A stretch of 64,000 bases of DNA from contig CAMDJM010000001.1 in the NCBI GenBank assembly GCA_945900785.1, forward strand, positions 1-64,000, given 5' to 3'. Positions 1 to 7,772 of this stretch are shown here, piece after piece (the first letter of the stretch is position 1; each line of letters begins with the position of its first letter). The translations under genes were made by a program, and so were the position numbers. Source of the DNA: Akkermansia muciniphila. Lineage in GTDB: Bacteria; Verrucomicrobiota; Verrucomicrobiia; Verrucomicrobiales; V1-33. The notes beneath the pieces are model-generated. The model was not told the origin of the DNA. It saw only the letters and a program-made list of their open reading frames with translations, and searched no databases.

Positions 1-141
1 CGGACGGGTTCCGATCCGCCGCCCCGCAACATTGCGGCTCTGTTCTTCACGGAACAACCCGCGGCTCCACACTGCCGGCACCCCACCTTTTTTCAGGACG
101 GAGTTCCGGGCTGCTGGAGACGCGCTCTGCCGCAGCCATAG
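1..141 (+). CDS. Possible 3' end of a gene cut by the left edge
   Basis: The first frame is open from base 1 to a TAG at 139-141, giving 46 residues with fairly GC-rich third positions. No start is in the window and I recognise no family. The same frame stays open after the TAG for about 40 more codons, so this may instead be part of a decayed gene. Both readings are inference. Confidence 0.2.
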   Translation, partial: RTGSDPPPRNIAALFFTEQPAAPHCRHPTFFQDGVPGCWRRALPQP

Positions 142-1263
142 AGTCTAATTTCCCGTGGCCCGCCGGGCCAGTTCGACCCAATCCGGAGGCAACTGCTTCA
201 CTACGTTGAGACCCTTTGCTGCATCTCCGAGATGAAAGCTGCGAAACGTTCCGCCTCCCCTCTGTCAACTTCGTGAACGAACTCACATTTTCCTTGATTT
301 CGGAATTTTACACTACTTCCCCTCAATAGATGGTTGTTGATTTTTATTACCAAGGTGCCGCTAATCGGCTGTCAGCAAAGGACTAAGCGGCACTCCTAAA
401 AAGGAAATCGAGCCTCCAAATGCCCGATATCGACATTCTTCGCCGTTGTGTAACTGCACGATCTTTTCAATCTAACTAGTCTTAAATATGAGGAATATGC
501 CTAGAGTTGTGCTCCATGTCGAACCGCCCAAGTGACGATAGCATGTCCGTCGAATTCCAATCCCGGGCCAATCCCAAGTCGGTTCATCGCTCCCACCCCA
601 CCAGCCTTGATACATGGCTCCGTCCTTGTTCATGTCCGCGAGGACAGCGTGGGAGGCATCGAACGGGCCGGGACTGGCGAGCAGGGAGGGCGTGCCGCTG
701 ATGTGATCATTGAGCAGGGCGAGATCGCGCACGGTGACCGTGCCATCATCGTCAAGGTCTCCGAGGTGAAGGTTTTGGGCGGAGACGCGAGACAGAGGCG
801 TCAAAAATCCACACAGTCTCGGGCGGGCGGTATGGGCCAGGGGATAGATGCAATGAGGTAGTCGGCTGACGGTTTTTTGGGATTTGCTGACACGATGTTG
901 GAATTCACTGGCGGCGGGTTCAAACCACAAGCGAAACGAGATTTGATAGAAATGCCGGCAAAGCGGGGTTGACCTGGTTTCCTGCCTTGAATGTATCCAT
1001 GAAGCTTGGCCCGAAAGAGATACCGCCAAACAGCGCCCGGGGTTCGAACCCGGAGCAGGTAAGCCATCAAGCCTCCGGGGAGTCGATAAAACGCGCGGAT
1101 GCCCGACCTCCTGCGGCATCCGGCACTTTTTCTGGTATTTTGGCGTTTTAACCCGTTTGCTGATTTTTTACTTTGAGGCTGAGCCGGGGGGCCCTTGCTG
1201 GCAGTGACAATGATGTCACGACAGTCTGGGGGAAAATCAGCAGCAATGGGTTAAGAAGGATGA
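142..1263. other. Long non-coding or degraded stretch before the PAP2 gene
   Basis: About 1.1 kb with no convincing intact gene. It holds a dockerin-like remnant on the minus strand (annotated separately) and, at 1037-1053, a perfect five-base stem around a TTCGAAC loop that looks like a tRNA T-arm on the minus strand. The acceptor, D and anticodon arms that a tRNA would need are absent. Base composition around 290-490 is visibly more AT-rich than in the neighbouring genes, in line with decayed or foreign DNA. Confidence 0.5.
616..786 (-). pseudogene. Remnant of a dockerin type I domain
   Basis: The minus strand encodes a stretch beginning LGDLDDDGTVTVRDLALLNDH and, about 27 residues later, VLADMNKDGA. 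These are the two Ca-binding loops of a dockerin type I repeat (the D-x-D/N-x-D-G pattern followed by a hydrophobic helix), spaced as in dockerins from this phylum. The second helix is lost: after NKDGA the frame reads into unrelated sequence. Upstream the open frame has no signal peptide or recognisable domain. Dockerins usually sit at the C-terminus of secreted proteins, so this is probably the last piece of a lost extracellular protein. Confidence 0.45.
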
Positions 1264-2004
1264 ATGGAAGTCTCAGCCCTGGATTTACGCCGTCGAAAAG
1301 TTGGATCTAAAGAAGAGGATCCGGACCAGGGGCCGCGTGGGTGGTGGCTTGAGGCCGTGGCGTTAGGCCGGGCGGTTTGGGATTTTTGGCGGCGGCATCC
1401 CCGCTCCCTGCTGGGAGGCATGGTGGTCTCACTGGGGTTGGTGGCGTGGTTGGTTTGGCCATATGACTGGCATTGGTTGAGGGAGATGGATGCCGGGCAA
1501 CGGCTGCCCCGGGACCGGCCATGGTATGAGCTGGCAGGTTGGTTGGGGAAGTATGGGGACTTCGCTTATTGGAATTTGCTTCTGTTTTTTGGAATAGGGG
1601 GAGTTGCCCGGATCCGGCGCTGTGGAGCGTTGCGGCGTCTGGCTCTGGCGTCCTTGCTGGGGGCCGTCTTTTCGGGTTTGGCGGTGAATGTCCTGCGGTT
1701 TTCCACTGGGCGGCCCCGGCCCTTTGTTCAGGTAGCGGATGGGTTTTACGGGCCACGTCTGGAAGGCAAATATCACGCCTTTCCGTCCGGTCATACCGCC
1801 ACAGCCAGCGGGGCGGCGGTGCCATTGCTCGTGGCCTGTCCGGTGGTCGGGTTGCCCGTGGCCGTAGTGGCGGGTTCGGTCGCCTGGGCCCGGATGCGCG
1901 CAAATATGCACCACCCCAGCGATATTGCTGCCTCGGTGATCGTGGCCTGTGTCTTCGGCATCCCACTCGGGCTAAAACTGCGCCGTTGGAGAAAAACCGG
2001 GTGA
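1264..2004 (+). CDS. PAP2-family membrane phosphatase
   Basis: A 246-residue integral membrane protein of the type 2 phosphatidic acid phosphatase family. These enzymes remove phosphate from lipid phosphates such as phosphatidate or undecaprenyl diphosphate on the periplasmic face. The three PAP2 motifs are visible: RFSTGRPRP (the usual leading Lys is Arg), FPSGHTA with the catalytic His, and ARMRANMHHPSD, matching the R-x5-H motif. Several hydrophobic segments surround them, and a basic N-terminal tail of about 45 residues comes first. A purine-rich AAGAAGGA lies only a few bases before the ATG, an unusually short spacing. The minus-strand GT39 gene ends 12 bases downstream. The substrate cannot be read from sequence; recycling of undecaprenyl carrier is one possibility. 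Confidence 0.85.
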   Translation: MEVSALDLRRRKVGSKEEDPDQGPRGWWLEAVALGRAVWDFWRRHPRSLLGGMVVSLGLVAWLVWPYDWHWLREMDAGQRLPRDRPWYELAGWLGKYGDFAYWNLLLFFGIGGVARIRRCGALRRLALASLLGAVFSGLAVNVLRFSTGRPRPFVQVADGFYGPRLEGKYHAFPSGHTATASGAAVPLLVACPVVGLPVAVVAGSVAWARMRANMHHPSDIAASVIVACVFGIPLGLKLRRWRKTG

Positions 2005-2016
2005 CTCAAGATGGGA

Positions 2017-3759
2017 TTATTCTCTGTCAGCCTTCCGGGCCGCAGGGGGGGCGGTTCCCGGTTCACGACGGACCCAGACGGCCAATTTAACAATGCTACT
2101 CCGGGCCGGATTCAGGCCCGTTGTCCAGTGCAATTCGTAGGCACCACCGGCGGCGCGGAGAAAGCGGGCGTGTTCCGCCTCCCCGTTCCGGCTGGGAGGG
2201 ACCCCTCCGAGGGGAAGGCCGTTTTTCAGCCAGGAGGTGAGGGTCCATTCCTGGTAGAGGGTGACGGCCACGGCGGGTCGGCGCTTTTCGAGACGTTTTT
2301 CCACTTCTGCTGCCCTCGACTGGAATTTCCAGAGGCGCGCTCCGTAATAAACAAGGCTGGGTTCCGTATAGCCCCACGCGATGGCTTCCGGGGATTTTAC
2401 CCCAACGGCCCTGGCAGGATCCGGCGATGCGGCCCGGAGGAGCGGTTGGACGGAAATCAGGGGATGCAGGGAACGCAGCTGGGGCCCCAGCAGCCCAATG
2501 ACGATGGCCAATCCCAGCACCGCGCCTCCCAAAACCGCGCCTCCGGCGGCGCGCCGGTGCCTTGACCATGCCACGCCCATGCCGGTGAGGGAGAGACACA
2601 GGATCAGCCCCCCCAGCAATTGTCCAAGGCGGGACAGGCCAGGCATCCCGGGCACCTCCAGCCAGAAGGAACCTCCCAGGATCAGTAGGCCTGCCAAAGC
2701 GATGACACCCAAATAAATCCAACCGGCCCGTCCGGGAGAACTTGCGGGAGAAGTCGTCAGAACGGCCCCCAGGATCAGGAAAAAGGCCGGAAAACCCGGC
2801 ATGGGGTAGTGGGGCAATTGTGTGGCGTAGAAAAAGAAAATGATCTGGGGTGCGAGGAACCAGGCGGTCAGGAAAGCCAGACGGGCATCCCATGCCTGCC
2901 GCAGCCGGGCCACGCACCGGGGCAGCCACGCGATCCAGGGCATCAGGCTGAGCAAGGCTGCCGGCACATAATAAAAGGGGATGCTGAAGCGGCCATTCAG
3001 CGCCGCCGTGCCACGTTTTACCACGTGCTCCCCCATGCCGGTATTCCAGAATTCTCCTTTTGTCAGAATGAGGGCGGGAATGCCCCAGGCGGCCACCGGC
3101 AGCAAGGCTACCAGCCAGCCCCACTGCGCCTGGAGGTGCTTCCAGGGCAGGGGCTTTTTCCAAAACAGGAGACGCCACAATCCCAACGTCAGGCCCGGCA
3201 CCAGCCAGGCGATGGGGCCCTTGGCCAGGAAACCGAAGCCGGCCGAGCCCCAGAGGATCCAAAACCAGCCGCGCCACGGCCGCTGGTCAGGATCGCCCGT
3301 CAGGAGTTCCAGCAGCGCCCATTGGGAGGCTGTCACCGCCAGCACCATCGGCATATCCGCTACACAAAGCCGGCCGTGCACCAGGACCTGGAAACTGGTC
3401 AACCATGTCAAAGCCGCCACCCCGCCTGCTTTGCCGGAAAAGAACCGCCGTCCCATCAGGGCGAGCAGCACGGCCACCCCGGCCGCCGCTATTATGGAAT
3501 GCAGCCGCGCTGCCATCCCGCCTTCTCCCAGCAGCCAGTAGTGTCCCCACATCCACCAATAGACGAGAGGAGGCTTGTCAAAGCGGTAGGCTTCATTGAA
3601 ATAGGGAATGACCCAGCCGCCGCGCTCCATCATTTCCACGGTGGCCCGGGCAAAGCGCGGCTCATCCCGGTCCATCAGGGGCAGGGCATCGGTGCCGGGC
3701 AAAAACAAGGCCGACATGAGGATCACCAGAGCGGCCAGCAGGGAAAAGGGGGATTTCAT
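2017..3759 (-). CDS. GT39/ArnT-like lipid-linked sugar glycosyltransferase
   Basis: A polytopic membrane glycosyltransferase of about 580 residues, related to ArnT and protein mannosyltransferases (family 39). Such enzymes move a sugar from a polyprenyl phosphate donor to lipid A or another envelope acceptor. The N-terminus has a signal-anchor-like first helix followed by LMDRDEPRFARA, the family's acidic D-E motif in the first periplasmic loop. FDKPPLVYWW then matches the conserved K-P-P-L motif. Many hydrophobic helices follow, and the hydrophilic C-terminal domain is about 150 residues. The open frame continues far upstream, but that part reads antisense through ftsY. I chose the ATG that starts MKSPFSLL, preceded by a G-rich stretch. 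The specific sugar is unknown. Confidence 0.85.
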   Translation of the reverse strand: MKSPFSLLAALVILMSALFLPGTDALPLMDRDEPRFARATVEMMERGGWVIPYFNEAYRFDKPPLVYWWMWGHYWLLGEGGMAARLHSIIAAAGVAVLLALMGRRFFSGKAGGVAALTWLTSFQVLVHGRLCVADMPMVLAVTASQWALLELLTGDPDQRPWRGWFWILWGSAGFGFLAKGPIAWLVPGLTLGLWRLLFWKKPLPWKHLQAQWGWLVALLPVAAWGIPALILTKGEFWNTGMGEHVVKRGTAALNGRFSIPFYYVPAALLSLMPWIAWLPRCVARLRQAWDARLAFLTAWFLAPQIIFFFYATQLPHYPMPGFPAFFLILGAVLTTSPASSPGRAGWIYLGVIALAGLLILGGSFWLEVPGMPGLSRLGQLLGGLILCLSLTGMGVAWSRHRRAAGGAVLGGAVLGLAIVIGLLGPQLRSLHPLISVQPLLRAASPDPARAVGVKSPEAIAWGYTEPSLVYYGARLWKFQSRAAEVEKRLEKRRPAVAVTLYQEWTLTSWLKNGLPLGGVPPSRNGEAEHARFLRAAGGAYELHWTTGLNPARSSIVKLAVWVRREPGTAPPAARKADRE

Positions 3760-3997
3760 GCCCCCACTGAGTCCGGAGGGACACGCGAAGCAAAGGCGAG
3801 GCCTCTCCGGAGGCGTGACATTTTTGCTACATGAGGCATGGGCAACCCAGCGAAATAACCAATGAAAACAACAAGTGCGAATCCTCCTGCCAAAGCGAAA
3901 CCTGCCGCCATTGCCTTCGCTGCCGGAAAAGCCGTGAGGGCGGGTTACCCTGAGGGAAAACCCGCAGCACTTTTTCGATCCTGGCCCGGCGGAGGGG

Positions 3998-4846
3998 CTA
4001 AAGGATCGACTCGGCGAAGGTGCGGGAGTTGAAGGCTTCGAAATCCGTTTGGGTTTCGCCGGTGCCGATGTAGCGGGCGGGGATGCCGAGTTCCTGCTGG
4101 ATGCTGACGATGACGCCGCCTTTGCCGCTGCCGTCGAGTTTGGTGACAATGACGCCGGTGAGTTGGCCGGTGGCTTTTTGGAACTCGCGGGCCTGGACGA
4201 GGGCATTCGAGCCGGTGGTGGCGTCGACCACGAGGAGGGTTTCGTGAGGGGATCCGGGGTCCTTGCGGCCGAGGACGCGCTCGATTTTGCTGAGTTCCTC
4301 CATGAGGTTGTGCTTGTTATGAAGGCGGCCGGCGGTGTCGCAGATGAGGTATTGGATGCCACGGCTTTTGGCGGCTTCCCAGGCATCATGACAAACGGCG
4401 GCGGGGTCGGCTTTGTATTGGCCTTTGATGATTGGAATGGACAGGCGGGTGGCCCATTGGTCCAGTTGCTCGATGGCCGCAGCACGGAAGGTATCGGCGG
4501 CGGCCAGCATGACGGTTTTTCCCTGGCGCTGGAGGAGGTGGGCGAGCTTGGCAGTGCTGGTGGTTTTGCCCACGCCATTGACGCCCACGACGAGGATGAC
4601 GCAGGGCTTGTCAGGAAACTCCGGCAGGCCAGGGATGGTGGCTGGCAGGATTTTCAGGATTTCCTCCCGGCAGACATCGATCACTTCCTCGGCCTGCAGG
4701 TCGCGGCCCTTCGCCCGCAGGATGTCGAGGATTTGCAGGGTCATGCGCACGCCGACGTCACCCGTGATGAGGCTTTCCTCGAGTTCATCAAGGTCTACCT
4801 TGCGTCGGGTAAAGCGTTGGAGCAGTTTCTTGAAAAATCCAGCCAT
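3998..4846 (-). CDS. ftsY: Signal recognition particle receptor FtsY
   Basis: A 282-residue SRP-type GTPase that docks the ribosome-SRP complex at the membrane for co-translational insertion. After a short N-terminal helix (MAGFFKKLLQRF) comes a brief N domain. The G domain follows, with the G1 loop GVNGVGKTT, DTFRAAAIEQL, the G3 motif DTAGRL, G4 TKLDGSGKGG and a C-terminal GTGE motif. The acidic A domain found in E. coli FtsY is absent, which is common outside the enterobacteria. The gene is 63 bases downstream of the zinc-ribbon/GYF gene and in the same direction, so it may be the third gene of an operon headed by rpoN. Confidence 0.96.
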   Translation of the reverse strand: MAGFFKKLLQRFTRRKVDLDELEESLITGDVGVRMTLQILDILRAKGRDLQAEEVIDVCREEILKILPATIPGLPEFPDKPCVILVVGVNGVGKTTSTAKLAHLLQRQGKTVMLAAADTFRAAAIEQLDQWATRLSIPIIKGQYKADPAAVCHDAWEAAKSRGIQYLICDTAGRLHNKHNLMEELSKIERVLGRKDPGSPHETLLVVDATTGSNALVQAREFQKATGQLTGVIVTKLDGSGKGGVIVSIQQELGIPARYIGTGETQTDFEAFNSRTFAESIL

Positions 4847-4909
4847 AACAGGGAGGGGGGATGGCCGCAGGGCCGTCAGTGAGAAGTGACTACGCCACGC
4901 CGTGGCGGC

Positions 4910-6109
4910 TCACGCAACCGGCGATTCCTGCAGGCGGGCGGCGGCCAGCACCAGCAGCCGGGCCCCGCAGGCGCTGAAGAGCACGGGGCTGCCGGGGCTG
5001 GCGGGGAGATTGAGCCGCCGGGCAAAGCGCCAGAATGCGCTCTGCCGCTCCAGATACCAGCGGAGGCCGTGGGGTTGGTCAGGATCCGGCCGCCCGGCGG
5101 TCTGGATGAGGTGGGCGAATTTCTCTGGACCCAGCGGGATGCCCTGGAGACCCCAGACCTGGATCATGTGATAGAGCCGGTTGTCACTGTGCCAGTCCCA
5201 GACAATATCCTGGACCATTTTTTCCCGGCTGATGGAGGCGGCGTGGGCGGTGATGTCCCGGTCATCTCCGGTGCTGCCAATCCAGTGTCCGCCATCGAAG
5301 GCCTCATCCGAGGCCCGGCGCAGGGCCACGGGACCGGGCAGGCGTCCAGGCAGAATGCTGAGGAATTCGTGAGGCAGGCGTCCGAGCCTGGACCATGGGA
5401 TGATGCTATAAAACTCCCCGCCCTGGGGCCCGGTGAAGGCCGCCACGGTGGCGGCTTCCACGTTGAGTCCATCGCTGCTGCGCTGGGCATGGCGGCGGTG
5501 GTTGTCTTCCTCCAGCCAGACGAGGCAGGCCCCGCGGGAGCGGATCAGTCCAGCGGCCCTGCTGCACTCGGCTTCGAGGGAAAGCAGGGCCTCCGAATGC
5601 TGCCGCAGGATCGGGCGCAGGCGGCCGCGCGGAGGCTCCTGGGAGCAGTCCTCCAGGAGTTCCATCAAGCCGGAGGCGGGGATTTGTGAGGCTGCTATGG
5701 GTTCGGGGATAGGGCGCGCCACTGGCGCGCTGGCAGCTTCGGCCATGGGCGCACTGCCGGACGAGAGGGCCGCGCCCTTCAGAAAGTGGACAGCTTTGGG
5801 AAAGGCTTCCGTCACGCGATACCATGCGGAATTTCCCTCCAGCGCGATGAGGCTGTCCGCATCCGCCCGGCCTTCCCGCAGCCATTCGTATATCATCTCG
5901 CGGCGCACCGGACCGAATTGCCGGCCCCCGGCGAGGCGGAGCAGCCATTTGCCGCCCTTGGGGAATTCCACGCCTTCGGCCCGGGCCAGCGGCACCAGCG
6001 GAATGCGGAAGACAAATCCGCAGCTCTGGCAATGCATGCTCTGTCCCGCCATCGCATTGAGAAAACGGTAGGAGTGGTGGCAGTGTGGGCAGGTGAACTG
6101 TTTTGCCAT
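4910..6109 (-). CDS. Zinc-ribbon and GYF-like domain protein of unknown function
   Basis: A 399-residue protein. The N-terminus is a MJ0042-type zinc ribbon (CPHCHHSYRF, then CQSCGFVFRIP, two Cys pairs). Around residues 50-105 there is a GYF_2-like domain (WLLRLAGGRQFGPV, with a conserved Trp-containing tail ending NSAWYRV), a module thought to bind proline-rich or partner peptides. The remaining 280 residues are not recognisable and show no membrane segments. The gene lies 42 bases after rpoN and 63 bases before ftsY on the same strand. A link to either is suggested only by this arrangement. Confidence 0.7.
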   Translation of the reverse strand: MAKQFTCPHCHHSYRFLNAMAGQSMHCQSCGFVFRIPLVPLARAEGVEFPKGGKWLLRLAGGRQFGPVRREMIYEWLREGRADADSLIALEGNSAWYRVTEAFPKAVHFLKGAALSSGSAPMAEAASAPVARPIPEPIAASQIPASGLMELLEDCSQEPPRGRLRPILRQHSEALLSLEAECSRAAGLIRSRGACLVWLEEDNHRRHAQRSSDGLNVEAATVAAFTGPQGGEFYSIIPWSRLGRLPHEFLSILPGRLPGPVALRRASDEAFDGGHWIGSTGDDRDITAHAASISREKMVQDIVWDWHSDNRLYHMIQVWGLQGIPLGPEKFAHLIQTAGRPDPDQPHGLRWYLERQSAFWRFARRLNLPASPGSPVLFSACGARLLVLAAARLQESPVA

Positions 6110-6151
6110 GCAGGAACGTCGGAAAAGGGCAGGGCGGTTGCCTTGTCAGGT

Positions 6152-7567
6152 TCAGAATTGCCGGCGGAGGTGGCTGGGGAGAATATTCAATTCCTCACGG
6201 TATTTCGCCACGGTGCGGCGGGCCAGCTTGACGCCCTGCAGGGCCAGTTGCTTCACCAGCTCCTCGTCACTCCAGGGGTGCGAGGGGTCCTCGCCTTTCA
6301 CGATTTCGGCCAGGGCAGTTTTCACACTGGTGTTGGACACCTGCTCGCCGCTTTCCGTATCCACGCCACTGGTAAAGAAATAACGCAATTCATAAACGCC
6401 ATGCGGGGTAGCGATGTATTTACCGGAAATGGCGCGGCTGACCGTGGTTTCGTGCACGCCGACGACGTCTGCCACCTGGGACATGTTCATGGGCTTGAGC
6501 TGTGAGGGCCCCTGATCAAAGAAGCCCTGCTGGCGGGCGACGATTTGTTCCGCAATGCGCTGAATGGTCTGCTGGCGCTGCTGGATGGAGCGGATGAGGA
6601 ATTTGCCGCTGCGGATCTTGTCGCGGATATAGCCGCGCACCTCCTCACGGCTGCCGGCGTCCGACATCAGGTCCTTGTAGAGGTTGCTGATGCGCAGGCG
6701 GGGCAGTTGTTCATCATTCAGGGTAATGTGATAGACCCCATTGGTGCGCTCCACATGAACATCCGGCGAGATGTAGTTTTGCGGGGAGCTGACAAAGGCA
6801 GAGGCAGGACGGGGATTCAGTGTGCTGATGTGCTCGGCGGCGCGCGAAATCTCGCTGACGGGGACGGATAGCTTCCGCGCCACCTGGGGAAAACGCTTCC
6901 GGGCCAGATCATCCAGATAGCCGGCGATGATGCGGCTCTCCAGGCTGTGCTCGCGCCCCTGACGTTTCAACTGGATCAGGAGACTGTCCCGCAAATCTTC
7001 TGCTCCCACGCCGGAGGGATCGAAGGTCTGGATGATTTCCGCCGCTGCCTGAAGATCCGTCAGGGGAATGGACAATTGCAGACTGAGATCGCCCAGCGGG
7101 GCCTGGAGAAAACCCCGGTCATCCAGGCTGCCAATCAGCATTTCTGCCAATTTCCGGATTTCCCTGGTGCAGTCTGCCATGCTGAGCTGCTGGATCAGAT
7201 GATCCTGCAGCGTCACGGGAGATGTCAGGGAATCGAACATGAACTGCCGTTTTTCCTCGTCTTCGCTGGTGCGGGGGGATCGGCTGGCGCTTTGCTGCAT
7301 GTAGTCGCGCCATTCCTCGTCCATGGCGGAAAGGCGGCTGAATTCCTCGTCGAATCCGTCATCATTCAGCTCTTTTTCGGATTGGGTGTCTTCAATGGAA
7401 ATTTCCGGGGATTCCATCTCCAGCACGGGATTCTGCTGCAATTCCTGCTCCACCATCTGCCGGAGTTCAAACACCGGAGCCTGAAGGATATTCAGGCTTT
7501 GCTGCAGTTGAGGAGACAGCCGTTGCTGCTGACTCAGATTCTGTCCTAGGTGCGCTCCAATACTCAT
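6152..7567 (-). CDS. rpoN: RNA polymerase sigma-54 factor
   Basis: Sigma-54 directs RNA polymerase to -24/-12 promoters that need an AAA+ activator. The N-terminus has the Gln- and Leu-rich activator-responsive region I (LGQNLSQQQRLSPQLQQSL). An acidic region, the core-binding domain, a helix-turn-helix (VADVVGVHETTVSRAISGKY) and a C-terminal RpoN box, ARRTVAKYRE, follow. All regions are present at about the usual length. The frame extends a few codons upstream to a GTG. I prefer the ATG at 7567 (MSIGAHLG) because TGGTGG sits six bases before it. No sigma-54 activator was recognised in this window, so its targets lie elsewhere. It appears to head an operon with the GYF protein and ftsY. Confidence 0.95.
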   Translation of the reverse strand: MSIGAHLGQNLSQQQRLSPQLQQSLNILQAPVFELRQMVEQELQQNPVLEMESPEISIEDTQSEKELNDDGFDEEFSRLSAMDEEWRDYMQQSASRSPRTSEDEEKRQFMFDSLTSPVTLQDHLIQQLSMADCTREIRKLAEMLIGSLDDRGFLQAPLGDLSLQLSIPLTDLQAAAEIIQTFDPSGVGAEDLRDSLLIQLKRQGREHSLESRIIAGYLDDLARKRFPQVARKLSVPVSEISRAAEHISTLNPRPASAFVSSPQNYISPDVHVERTNGVYHITLNDEQLPRLRISNLYKDLMSDAGSREEVRGYIRDKIRSGKFLIRSIQQRQQTIQRIAEQIVARQQGFFDQGPSQLKPMNMSQVADVVGVHETTVSRAISGKYIATPHGVYELRYFFTSGVDTESGEQVSNTSVKTALAEIVKGEDPSHPWSDEELVKQLALQGVKLARRTVAKYREELNILPSHLRRQF

Positions 7568-7772
7568 CGGCATCCACCATGCCACTATTACTCAAATCCA
7601 CAAGCAAAGTTCGTGCCATGGCCGAAAAATATTATTTCGAATGAGTTAAGTAAGTGTTCGCCTTCCCCCGGCAGGCGTGGCACAAGACTATTGCAGGCCT
7701 AAACATTCCGCCTGATCCTCACCCTGTCCACTCCTTGATCCGGGAATCCGTCCTACCGGTCCTGGTCCCCCT

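Noticed and set aside
1037-1053. T-arm-like stem-loop (CCGGG-TTCGAAC-CCCGG, minus strand)
   Set aside because: Acceptor, D and anticodon arms do not fit on either side, and no CCA end follows. It is likely chance or an old tRNA piece at best.
3760-4578. Upstream extension of the GT39 frame (Pro/Ser-rich 273 residues)
   Set aside because: It is antisense-frame reading of ftsY and has no membrane segments; the MKSPFS start fits the family.
7678-7696. TGGCAC...TTGCA resembling a sigma-54 promoter between rpoN and the ABC exporter
   Set aside because: The distance between the GG and GC dinucleotides is 14 bases instead of the required 12.
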